Notes under the pieces: generated by a model | Told to the model about the DNA's origin: nothing | Databases searched by the model: none | Seen by the model: the letters and a program-made list of their open reading frames with translations, nothing else | Made by a program: the position numbers and the translations under genes | Source: Micavibrio sp. | GTDB taxonomy: Bacteria > Pseudomonadota > Alphaproteobacteria > Micavibrionales > Micavibrionaceae | Length of the DNA stretch: 64,000 nucleotides | NCBI GenBank assembly: GCA_021604545.1 | Contig: BQJE01000003.1 | Location: forward strand, 186,001-250,000 | Direction of reading: 5' to 3' | Part shown: piece by piece, positions 9,629-19,715 of the stretch | Layout: each line of letters starts with the position of its first letter | How positions within the stretch are numbered: position 1 is the stretch's first letter

Positions 9629-10612
9629 TTACGATCCCATATAAATGGCATAAATATAAATATTATAAGCGATATAGCCGCCACAAAAAGCCAGGCCTAT
9701 CGGGCGGTTTATTTTCTTATAAAAAACCAGCAATAAGGCAAAAATCAGGCTGACAGCCAGAACAAGCCAGATATCAAATTGCGCAAGTTGCGGAGCAAAG
9801 GATCCTTGCTGAATAGGTTTCACAAGCGCCGTCACCCCAATAATCATAAGAATATTGAAGACATTAGAGCCAATAATATTACCGAGTACAATGTCACTAT
9901 GACCCTTACGGCTAGCAATAATACTTGTTGAAAGCTCCGGCAGTGACGTACCAAAAGCAATAATGCTCAAAGCAATAACAGCTTCCGGCACACCAATAAC
10001 ATGGGCACTTACTTTTGCACCGCGCACTAAAAACTCGGCACCCAAAGCAATACATATTAGACCGGCAAACAAAAAACCATACGCCACAAGCTGGCTCTTA
10101 AAAGCAGGGTCTTCTGTGTCCGGCGGCGGTTCATCGCCTTTTCCAGCCGCTCTATACTGCCAAAGCACATACATGACCAGCGCCAGTAACATTGCCAGAC
10201 CGGCCAGTCTTCCGACTTCCCCCTGCTGCAACAGAAAAAGCAGTAAAACCGTCGAAGCCATCATCATGACCAGGTCCCTGGTCATGCCTTTTGAGCCCGC
10301 TGCCAACGTCGTAAAAATTGCCGCCGAGCCAATCACCAACAAAATATTGGCGATATTGGACCCCAGAACGTTACCAATAGCGATGCCGGGGGAGCCTTGA
10401 ATATTGGCCAGAACAGAAACAATCAGCTCCGGCAATGACGTGCCGAAGGCTATAATCGTAAAACCAACAACCAGCGGTGAAACGCCCCAGCGCTTTGCAA
10501 CAAAGACAGCTGATTCAATGGTCCAGTCCCCACCTTTCATCAACAAAATAATACCGGTGATCATGGCGCCTACAGCCAGAACAAGACCTTCAATTGTTGT
10601 GAATTCGAGCAT
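9629..10612 (-). CDS. calcium/sodium antiporter, CaCA family (YrbG-like)
   Basis: Inner-membrane exchanger of the CaCA superfamily that moves calcium against sodium or protons. The 327-residue protein shows the two inverted alpha repeats diagnostic of the family: VVGFTIIAFGTSLPELIVS near residue 48 with GNVLGSNIANILLVIG, and VIALSIIAFGTSLPELSTS near residue 215 with GNIIGSNVFNILMIIG. About ten membrane segments are predicted, with a short cytoplasmic loop (GKGDEPPPDTEDP) between the halves. It lies between two TerD-family genes, which suggests a calcium-linked function. Confidence 0.92.
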   Translation of the reverse strand: MLEFTTIEGLVLAVGAMITGIILLMKGGDWTIESAVFVAKRWGVSPLVVGFTIIAFGTSLPELIVSVLANIQGSPGIAIGNVLGSNIANILLVIGSAAIFTTLAAGSKGMTRDLVMMMASTVLLLFLLQQGEVGRLAGLAMLLALVMYVLWQYRAAGKGDEPPPDTEDPAFKSQLVAYGFLFAGLICIALGAEFLVRGAKVSAHVIGVPEAVIALSIIAFGTSLPELSTSIIASRKGHSDIVLGNIIGSNVFNILMIIGVTALVKPIQQGSFAPQLAQFDIWLVLAVSLIFALLLVFYKKINRPIGLAFCGGYIAYNIYIYAIYMGS

Positions 10613-10662
10613 GAGAATTAGAAGTTAGAGGCCAGAGGGAATGAACGGTTATTATTAACTGC

Positions 10663-11412
10663 TCATTTTTTACCGTCGTCCCATTGTAACCCGAAACCGA
10701 AGGCGCGGTCCATCTCTTCGTGGCCGGGGAAATATTCGGTCCGATTTGTTAGTTTTATGCCGTTGCGCACATTCTCGAGCTCGCCCACCGCACATAAAGA
10801 CAACTTGTCATTATGTGCGCCAAGGGTAACAACAAGATCATCATTTCCCGGAACATCAACAATAACCTGCGGCTTGATCTCTGACCAGCTGGGCGCGCCT
10901 TCATAAATATAGATGTAAATCAGCATTCTTTTGATCTGGTCCCAATGCTTGCCATTCACCAGAATATGCTCATCATTTCCTTCTGAATCTCCTGTGCGTT
11001 CATCGCCGGATAACGCCATAAAGGGAGAATGTTCAAAATCCCCAAACTTTTTACCAAAGGCCTGAATAGCGCCGCGCGTGCCATCCGTCATTTCATAGAG
11101 GCATCCAATATCAAGATCGACGCCGACATTTTGTACTTTCTTAAGCATCTTGTCGAAAAATCCAGCCTTTTGGACTTTGACATTTTCCCATGTTGCACCA
11201 ATAAGGATAGATTCAAACCCATCCTTACCCGGGCTGATGGCTATGCTTTCACCGGGATCGTCAAGAAATTCACAAGTGTCGCCATAATCATTTTCATCTT
11301 TGTTGCGATAGCCAGCCGCACCCAATGAGCCACGATGGCCGGAAAACTCCACCCGGCTGCGCGAGGCTTCGGCCATAGAATCAACAGAGGTTTTATCCTG
11401 TTTTTCAGACAT
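10663..11412 (-). CDS. TerD-like stress protein, divergent
   Basis: A 249-residue protein related to the TerD family but more divergent than the copy at 8931-9569. It keeps the DLDIGCLYEM strand, the loop ALSGDERTGDSEGNDEHI equivalent to the calcium-binding loop, and a following hydrophobic IYIYIYEG strand. The N-terminal 45 residues are polar and the C-terminus (GFGLQWDDGKK) is extra. It may match the TerA/YceC-type subgroup, which I cannot settle by eye. It is 50 bases upstream of the antiporter and 40 bases downstream of tag, on the same strand, so co-transcription is likely. Confidence 0.8.
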   Translation of the reverse strand: MSEKQDKTSVDSMAEASRSRVEFSGHRGSLGAAGYRNKDENDYGDTCEFLDDPGESIAISPGKDGFESILIGATWENVKVQKAGFFDKMLKKVQNVGVDLDIGCLYEMTDGTRGAIQAFGKKFGDFEHSPFMALSGDERTGDSEGNDEHILVNGKHWDQIKRMLIYIYIYEGAPSWSEIKPQVIVDVPGNDDLVVTLGAHNDKLSLCAVGELENVRNGIKLTNRTEYFPGHEEMDRAFGFGLQWDDGKK

Positions 11413-11452
11413 AGTAGAAATTTAACATTTTCATCGCTTTTAGGCAAAAAAA

Positions 11453-12082
11453 TTAGACGGGACGCTTAAAAGCTTTACGTTCTTTTTCGACCGTCTCGCG
11501 CATACAACACCCCTCGAGATGATCATTGACCATCCCCATTGCCTGCATATGCGCATACATGGTCGTCGGACCAACAAACTTGAACCCACGTTTTTTGAGG
11601 TCTTTTGACAAGGCTTTTGACTCTTCCGTGTCCGGCATGGCTATAAGTGTTTTGTAATTAACTTTTTTGGGACGACTTTTTGGTGCTGGCGCGAAACCCC
11701 AGAAATAAGTACCAAGCGATCCCAGCTCATCAATAGTATCACAAGTTTTTTGTGCGTTGTTGATCGTCGCTTCTATCTTGCCGCGATGACGAATGATGCC
11801 CGCATCAAGGACAAGACGTTCAATATCTTTGTCTGTAAACCGCGCCACTTTTTCAAAATCAAAACCGGCAAAAGCTTTGCGAAAATTTTCTCGTTTACGC
11901 AAAATGGTGAGCCAACTTAACCCCGCCTGAAACCCCTCAAGGCAGACTTTCTCATAGAGTTTAATGTCGTCATTGCAAGGGCGGCCCCATTCATGATCGT
12001 GATAATCGCGATACATCGGATCATCGCCATGCCACCAGCAGCGCACCAAACCGTCTTCGCTCTTGATTAAACCGTCTTTCAT
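11453..12082 (-). CDS. tag: DNA-3-methyladenine glycosylase I
   Basis: Tag removes 3-methyladenine from alkylated DNA, starting base excision repair. The 209-residue protein begins with the family hallmark CWWHGDDPMYRDYHDHEWG, followed by LYEKVCLEGFQAGLSWLTIL (helix-hairpin-helix glycosylase fold) and ends with the zinc-associated histidine/cysteine segment NDHLEGCCMRE. No ribosome site precedes the ATG; a promoter ends six bases upstream, so the message is probably leaderless. It appears to be the first gene of the tag - TerD-like - antiporter - terD run. Confidence 0.95.
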   Translation of the reverse strand: MKDGLIKSEDGLVRCWWHGDDPMYRDYHDHEWGRPCNDDIKLYEKVCLEGFQAGLSWLTILRKRENFRKAFAGFDFEKVARFTDKDIERLVLDAGIIRHRGKIEATINNAQKTCDTIDELGSLGTYFWGFAPAPKSRPKKVNYKTLIAMPDTEESKALSKDLKKRGFKFVGPTTMYAHMQAMGMVNDHLEGCCMRETVEKERKAFKRPV

Positions 12083-12116
12083 GCGCTAAATGTATGCATA
12101 ATCAAAAATTTTGCAA
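12083..12116 (-). promoter_or_regulatory. candidate tag promoter, leaderless geometry
   Basis: Read on the minus strand: TTGCAA (12116-12111), 16 bases, TACATT (12094-12089), then TAGCGC and the ATG at 12082. The expected start of transcription coincides with the start codon. This may drive the whole tag/TerD/antiporter run. Confidence 0.6.
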
Positions 12117-12128
12117 GAAAGTAAAGTA

Positions 12129-13808
<1,680 letters not shown>

Positions 13809-13929
13809 ACTAAAAACCGCCATTTTCTTTTCATAACAATATGTTAACCACATTATGGCACAATTATGGCTGGAAAGCTGGTACTAACAGCGCCAAAAAT
13901 GGTAAAATTAATGAGGTATTTAGCTAAAA

Positions 13930-13972
13930 TTAGAAATAATAATAAGCGGTCGTATATATAAGGTGTGGTGAG
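13930..13972 (+). promoter_or_regulatory. candidate promoter and ribosome site for the DotA-like cluster
   Basis: TTAGAA (13930-13935), 17 bases, TATATA (13953-13958), then GGTGAG (13967-13972) six bases before the GTG start at 13979. The -35 match is weak. The gap 13809-13929 shows nothing else I recognise, and no clear terminator for ettA. Confidence 0.4.
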
Positions 13973-13978
13973 TATCAA

Positions 13979-16945
13979 GTGCACGGCGTACAAGCAAAAA
14001 AAGTTGTAAGTTATATGGTAATGCCCGGCATTCTGCCAAGGGCAAAAGGCCTTTTTGCGTCGGGTTTTGGCTATCTGGCTTTTCTCATGGCCAACATATA
14101 TTTCATGGTCCGTTTGCTGCCATACAATCATCCCTATCTTCTTCCAACAAATATTGGAAAATTCGGCATACGTCATGTCATTGCTGAAGCCGCCAACAAT
14201 CTGGTTGTCAAAAAAGAAAATGTCGATCAGCTCATCATTTTTGCGGCGCTGCTTATTTCGACGGTTCTGTTATTGCTCCAGCTCGTTTTGCTAGTCTGGA
14301 CGTTGGTGGTAGCCCCGGCGATGGCAGTCACAATACCAGCAGGAATCTCCATTTTTGAAATCAACACCCCGTTTAGCGATACAGCCTATATACTTCTTGA
14401 TAGTGTTTTCGGCATACCGGATCTGTTTCAATCCTGCGTTAGCTTCGCTGCGATTTGCCCTGGCGCGCAGGCAGCAAGCCCGGCTTTCCCGACTCCGTTT
14501 CATATTGCTCTGCATTCGCTATTCCAATATTACTCCATTGGCATTTTGCTGATTGGTGTATTGATCTTTTTGTATTTCCTTGTTGTTGTCGTGGTTGAAA
14601 CGGCAGTGACCGGCACACCTTTCGGCCAACGCTTCGCTAGTGTTTGGACACCGGTTCGTCTGGTCGTTGCCATTGGCCTTTTGATTCCCCTTAATTTTGG
14701 TATGAATAGCGGCCAATATATTGCGTTATATTCTGCCAAATTTGGATCCAATCTCGCGACAAATGGCTGGCTATTATTCAACTCCGCCATTGAAAAAAGA
14801 TCCGGGGAAGTTGGTGCTAACAGCGGTTTCAGCGGTGTCGATAACCCAACCGGAGAATCACTTTCACTGGTGGCTTTGCCCAAGCAACAAGATGCCAGCG
14901 TCATGGTGCAGTTTATGTCGATCGTGCATACCTGCGCCTATATTGAGCGTCTCAAGCAAGGGAACAATGGGGCCATTGACCCACCAATAGATTATGTTGA
15001 TGATTTCGAAGCTCCCATCCAAGCATATTTTGTTAAACATGAAGTTGACTGGCTGCCAAATAAAGAAACATCGAGGCCTGCCTTTGAGATTGTCGACACC
15101 TATGTAGAGGCCCTGGAATTTTATGGCGATAGCGACATTATCATCCGCTTCGGGGAGCAAGACGCCATTAAATATCCAAAGGAAAAAGGCAATGTCTTCC
15201 CAACATGTGGAGAGATCAGGATTAAGGTCAGTGATCTTAGCGACAAGGGACAAGGTGATGCCGTAGGTGGGCCAGATTATATGCTCATGAGCTATTACAA
15301 TATGGTCAAGCAAATGTGGAATCAAGATAGAAGGATGCGTGACTTTGCCGTGCGTATGGTCGAATTAAACACAAATCTGGACGCAGACTGGGCCTGCTTT
15401 GTTGGATGCGGTGCCGGCAGCATGCTGCCGAGCTGTCCGGATGACTGTTTAACTGAGATACCGTCAGCCCTCTGGAAACAGGATGTCACCAATGAATACC
15501 AGACCCTGCATAATTTTCATGTCTCGGAAGCCTGGATAAAATACGCACAGGGCGGTGCCGATTTTGGTATTGGCAGTCCCATTATGGAGAGAGGATGGGC
15601 CGGGGCCGGTATGTGGTATAACCGCATCGCGCAGCTTAACGGTGCCTTTATCACATCGGTTCTGGATTTTCCGAACGTAGAAAGCTATCCCAGGGTAATG
15701 GAAGAGGTTCGCGCCGTAAACCGCAAAGAAAATGCAAAAATAACTGCTATAGACCAATTTAAACCAAATCTGGGCGGTAAAAAATCAACTAAGATTGAAA
15801 GCGGAGGCGAGGGCGGGGAAAATGCCAAAGCTCTGAATGCTGTTTTTGAGTATTGGAATAAGGAAGGCGCCAATATGGCCGATCCGGAAAAAGCCATCTC
15901 AAACAATATTTTCATTGATACCATGAATATTTTATTTGGTACTGGTGGGTTGTTCGCCATGCGCAATGAGAACCTTCACACACATCCGCTGGCGCAGCTC
16001 GTCGGTGTCGGCAAGGGATTGGTGGAAGCCTCCATTCGTAACCTGGGAACGTCGGCTGTTACAGCTTTCCTTGGTGGAATGGGCGGCGCCCTTAATGCAC
16101 ATGGCGCTGGCGCCCTGGAAGGCGCTGCCGGATTTTTCTCGTCAATCGCATTCGTCGGCCTGACGGCCGGGGTTGTATTATATTATGTTCTGCCTTTCCT
16201 ACCCTTTGTTTATTTTTACTTTGCCGTTGGCTCCTGGATTAAAAGTATTTTTGAAGCCATGGTAGGTGTACCGCTCTGGGCTCTGGCGCATTTAAGGATC
16301 GATGGTGAAGGCCTGCCAGGTGATTCTGCAATGAACGGATATTTCCTGATATTTGAAATTTTTATAAGACCCATTTTAACAATCTTTGGACTGATTGCTG
16401 CCATCACTATCTTTACGGCGCAGGTTCGTATTCTTAACATCATATGGGATTCTGTTACTGAAAACCTCGCAGGCTATAATGACAACCCAAACTTTTACAC
16501 TATTGTAGGTAGTATTGAGTTCAAACGTAGTACTATTGATCAGTTTTTCTTCACCATCATATACACCATGGTTGTTTATATGCTGGCTACAGCCTCGTTC
16601 AAATTAATAGACAAACTACCTGATAACATCCTGCGCTGGATGGGTACAGGTGTGTCTTCCTTTAGTGATATCAATCAGGACCCGGCAGAAAGCCTGACGA
16701 AATACGCGGCTCTGGGCGGCGTCTCTATTAGCAATCAATTTTCGGGCGCTATTCAAAGAGCGTCTCAAGGGACCGGTAAGGCCGTTGGAAATATAATAGG
16801 AGGAGGAAAGGAATCATCTGCAATAAAAGCAGCAGAAGCAAGGGGAGCGGCAAGAGAGAGAGCACGAGATGCAGCAGCAGGAAGGGAGGCATTCGCAGAT
16901 AGAGCACGCACTGTGAGAGACAGGAATCTATCTGATGAAACGTAG
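13979..16945 (+). CDS. DotA/TraY-family membrane protein, paralogue 1
   Basis: Large polytopic inner-membrane protein (988 residues) related to DotA of the Dot/Icm type IVB system and TraY of IncI conjugation. Shared with the next two genes: an N-terminal HPYLLPTNIGKFGIRHVIAE block, a membrane segment near 85-110, a periplasmic part with paired cysteines (QSCVSFAAICPG), the TPFGQRFASVWTPVR block followed by FGSNLATNGW, a large extracytoplasmic domain with GWAGAGMWYNR, and a C-terminal membrane domain containing YYVLPFLPFVYFYFAVG and MVGVPLWALAHLRIDGEG. A GTG start with GGTGAG upstream is used. The last 45 codons form an R/A/E-rich helix with unusual arginine codons. No other secretion gene is in the window, so the apparatus is inferred. 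Confidence 0.88.
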   Translation: MHGVQAKKVVSYMVMPGILPRAKGLFASGFGYLAFLMANIYFMVRLLPYNHPYLLPTNIGKFGIRHVIAEAANNLVVKKENVDQLIIFAALLISTVLLLLQLVLLVWTLVVAPAMAVTIPAGISIFEINTPFSDTAYILLDSVFGIPDLFQSCVSFAAICPGAQAASPAFPTPFHIALHSLFQYYSIGILLIGVLIFLYFLVVVVVETAVTGTPFGQRFASVWTPVRLVVAIGLLIPLNFGMNSGQYIALYSAKFGSNLATNGWLLFNSAIEKRSGEVGANSGFSGVDNPTGESLSLVALPKQQDASVMVQFMSIVHTCAYIERLKQGNNGAIDPPIDYVDDFEAPIQAYFVKHEVDWLPNKETSRPAFEIVDTYVEALEFYGDSDIIIRFGEQDAIKYPKEKGNVFPTCGEIRIKVSDLSDKGQGDAVGGPDYMLMSYYNMVKQMWNQDRRMRDFAVRMVELNTNLDADWACFVGCGAGSMLPSCPDDCLTEIPSALWKQDVTNEYQTLHNFHVSEAWIKYAQGGADFGIGSPIMERGWAGAGMWYNRIAQLNGAFITSVLDFPNVESYPRVMEEVRAVNRKENAKITAIDQFKPNLGGKKSTKIESGGEGGENAKALNAVFEYWNKEGANMADPEKAISNNIFIDTMNILFGTGGLFAMRNENLHTHPLAQLVGVGKGLVEASIRNLGTSAVTAFLGGMGGALNAHGAGALEGAAGFFSSIAFVGLTAGVVLYYVLPFLPFVYFYFAVGSWIKSIFEAMVGVPLWALAHLRIDGEGLPGDSAMNGYFLIFEIFIRPILTIFGLIAAITIFTAQVRILNIIWDSVTENLAGYNDNPNFYTIVGSIEFKRSTIDQFFFTIIYTMVVYMLATASFKLIDKLPDNILRWMGTGVSSFSDINQDPAESLTKYAALGGVSISNQFSGAIQRASQGTGKAVGNIIGGGKESSAIKAAEARGAARERARDAAAGREAFADRARTVRDRNLSDET

Positions 16946-16985
16946 CTAATTGAAAATAGTTAAAGAAAGAGAAGAGAAATAAGGA

Positions 16986-19679
16986 ATGATGTTACTAATA
17001 CCACGCAAAGCTATTATAAAATATGCTGTCATGCCGCAGATACGTTCGCGGATGAGGGATCTTTTTGCGTCTGGTTTTCATTATATTCCTTATTTTATCG
17101 CTCTTGTTTATGCGACCGTGCGATTGCTGCCCGCGCATCACCCTTACGTGAACGCGGCCAATATAGGACGTTTTGGCATCCGTCATGTTATCAGTGAAGC
17201 CGCCAATAACCTTGTTATAAGCACAAAAAATATAGATCAGATTGTCTTATTCGTCTGTATTTTGGTCGGCATGGTCCTGGTGTTTGTGCAGCTCTGTATG
17301 CTTGGGCTGTCCATTTTCCTGGGGCCCGCCATTGCCGCTACAATACCCGTCAGCTTTGCCGGGTTTTTCCTGATGCAGCCGGCGGCAGAGGAACAAAATT
17401 TAGCCGGCATGATGCTTGATATGGTTTTTGGCGTCCCTGAAATATTTAATTCCTGTATATCGACTTCTGTTTTTTGTGAGGACATGAACAATGACCCAAT
17501 TCTTGATATAGATCCGCTCCAGAAAGTTGGTCCGTTATCACCCAACGCTCATACAATCTTTCCCTTTCCGATACATGCCGGGCTGCATCAAATGTTTCAG
17601 CTTTACAGCCTTGGTCTTTTGTTCGTAGCCGTCCTTATTACTTCTTATTTTATCATTACAATTCTGGCTGAAACAGCCCAGACAGGCACACCCTTTGGAA
17701 AACGCTTTAATAAGGTCTGGGCACCTATTCGTATCGTGGTTGCCTTCGGTCTTCTGATCCCGGTCGGGTATGGATTGAATTCATCACAATATATTGTGCT
17801 TTACGCCGCAAAATTTGGCTCCGGCTTTGCAAATAATGGGTGGTTATTGTTCAACCAAAGCATTTCAGATAGCTTCCTTGGAAATGTAGAAAATCTTGTA
17901 TCAACACCGAATACTCCCGAAGTCAGTGGATTGTTACAATTAATGTACGTCGCAAAAGTCTGCTCGATAGCAGAATTGCAAAAAAACCAGAGAGCGATCC
18001 GACCTTATCTTGTTAGAAGCCCAACAGAAACCCCGCCTTCCATGCCGGTGCATCCGGGCACTGGCTACGATGCCGCCATGACTTTTGCAAAGGGAGAAAC
18101 CATTTTAACAATGGTGTTCGGCACGGGGCCAGACCAAAATGAGTTCGGTCGGTACAAGGGATTTGTTAAACCGTTTTGCGGCGAAATTACGATAACGCTT
18201 CACGACCCGCGCAATGTCGGCGTTGCAGAACCTGCTGCAGAACTTTTGCAGGAATTTTACTGGAATACGCTTCGAGAATTATGGTACGAGACTTCCACTG
18301 TAAAATTTGGTGATTTTCCTGAAAATACGGTCAAGTATTACGGCCCATGGGAGAAAGATACAACCGTAGCATTACCTGACCAGGCATTAAAGGGACAGTT
18401 AGTAGATGAATTTGAGGACGATATAGAGCCGGTTTTAGCTGCTGCTCTAGCGGCACAGGCAACATCACCAACCTGGGATATGGATCAGTTCATAGAAAAA
18501 AAAGGCTGGGGTGGGGCCGGCGTCTGGTATAACCGCGTTGCCGAAATGAACGGCTCGATGAATGCCGCCGTGTTTAATCTTCCCAAACCTTCTAAGTATC
18601 CCTTTGTAATGGAGTACATCAAACATAAAAAGGAACAGGCTGACCAGGAAACGTTCATAGACAATATCTATCAGTCTATTCTTGCCAATGGTGAAGATAT
18701 CCCGCACCTGCGACCCGAAGATCCAGCCATGTCAAGAATTCTGTTTGCAGCCAATCAATTCTGGCAAAATGACGATGGCGCTAGCACAACTCATTCTGAT
18801 CCTACAGGAAATATTATTGTTGATACGATTAACCTTATTTTTGGTACGGACGGCCTTTATTCCATGCGCCGCAACACGAATGTGCACCCGCTTGCCCAGC
18901 TCGTAGGTGTCGGCCGTGCCTTAGTGGAAAGCTCCATCCGTAATTTAGGCGTTGCCACACTTGGGGGCGCCGGTGGTTCAATTGCCGGTATTATGAAGCC
19001 TTATGTAGGATCCCTATCGGCAGTAGCCTCGCAATTTCTGATAACCATTGCCGGAATCGGCCTAACCGCCGGCTTTGTCCTGTATTATGTTGTGCCGTTT
19101 TTACCATTCATCTATTTTTACTTTGCCGTAGGCGGCTGGGTTAAAGGTATATTCGAAGCTATGGTCGGTGCGCCACTTTGGGCACTCGCTCATCTGCGCA
19201 TAGATGGAAACGGTCTTCCGGGCCAGGCAGCCGTTAGCGGATATTTCCTGATATTCGAGATTTTTCTGCGGCCAATTTTAATTATCTTCGGCATGCTGGC
19301 AAGTATCTCGGTATTTTCTGCTCTTGTCACGGTTCTCAATCAAACCTTCGACCTGGTAACAAAGAATCTGACAGGTTTTGATGTGGGTGCTGAGTTAACA
19401 AATGTCGGGCCAACAGAAATTGAGTATTATCGTGCGCCCGTCGACGAGTTTTTCTTCACTGTGATCTATACAATCATTGTATACCTGATGGCTATGTCTT
19501 CATTCAAACTGATTGATATGATTCCCAACAATATTTTGAGATGGATGGGACAAAGTGTTGCCACCTTTAACGACCAACGCGAGGATGCAGCATCAAGCCT
19601 GGTCGGCACAGCCTCTGTTGGTGCACAGCAAACTCTGAGCAATGTGGGTGGTGGACTGAAAAGTTTATTTAAGGGGTAA
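16986..19679 (+). CDS. DotA/TraY-family membrane protein, paralogue 2
   Basis: Second tandem copy, 897 residues. It keeps every family block: HPYVNAANIGRFGIRHVISE, TPFGKRFNKVWAPIR, KFGSGFANNGWLLFN, GWGGAGVWYNRVAEMNG, HPLAQLVGVGRALVESSIRN, YYVVPFLPFIYFYFAVGGW, MVGAPLWALAHLRIDGNG and the C-terminal VDEFFFTVIYTI...SFKLIDMIPNNILRWMG. The extracytoplasmic region between about residues 290 and 510 differs most from the other copies and is shorter than in paralogue 1. It lacks the charged tail. It is 40 bases after paralogue 1, with AAGGA before the ATG, so the three genes are probably one operon. A second ATG one codon in is equally possible. Confidence 0.88.
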   Translation: MMLLIPRKAIIKYAVMPQIRSRMRDLFASGFHYIPYFIALVYATVRLLPAHHPYVNAANIGRFGIRHVISEAANNLVISTKNIDQIVLFVCILVGMVLVFVQLCMLGLSIFLGPAIAATIPVSFAGFFLMQPAAEEQNLAGMMLDMVFGVPEIFNSCISTSVFCEDMNNDPILDIDPLQKVGPLSPNAHTIFPFPIHAGLHQMFQLYSLGLLFVAVLITSYFIITILAETAQTGTPFGKRFNKVWAPIRIVVAFGLLIPVGYGLNSSQYIVLYAAKFGSGFANNGWLLFNQSISDSFLGNVENLVSTPNTPEVSGLLQLMYVAKVCSIAELQKNQRAIRPYLVRSPTETPPSMPVHPGTGYDAAMTFAKGETILTMVFGTGPDQNEFGRYKGFVKPFCGEITITLHDPRNVGVAEPAAELLQEFYWNTLRELWYETSTVKFGDFPENTVKYYGPWEKDTTVALPDQALKGQLVDEFEDDIEPVLAAALAAQATSPTWDMDQFIEKKGWGGAGVWYNRVAEMNGSMNAAVFNLPKPSKYPFVMEYIKHKKEQADQETFIDNIYQSILANGEDIPHLRPEDPAMSRILFAANQFWQNDDGASTTHSDPTGNIIVDTINLIFGTDGLYSMRRNTNVHPLAQLVGVGRALVESSIRNLGVATLGGAGGSIAGIMKPYVGSLSAVASQFLITIAGIGLTAGFVLYYVVPFLPFIYFYFAVGGWVKGIFEAMVGAPLWALAHLRIDGNGLPGQAAVSGYFLIFEIFLRPILIIFGMLASISVFSALVTVLNQTFDLVTKNLTGFDVGAELTNVGPTEIEYYRAPVDEFFFTVIYTIIVYLMAMSSFKLIDMIPNNILRWMGQSVATFNDQREDAASSLVGTASVGAQQTLSNVGGGLKSLFKG

Positions 19680-19715
19680 TATAGGATAACGGTTTATTAT
19701 TTTTGATGATAGGTA

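Noticed and set aside
8931..11412. A complete tellurite-resistance operon
   Set aside because: Only TerD-family genes are present; terA, terB, terC and terZ equivalents are not, apart from the divergent TerD-like gene.
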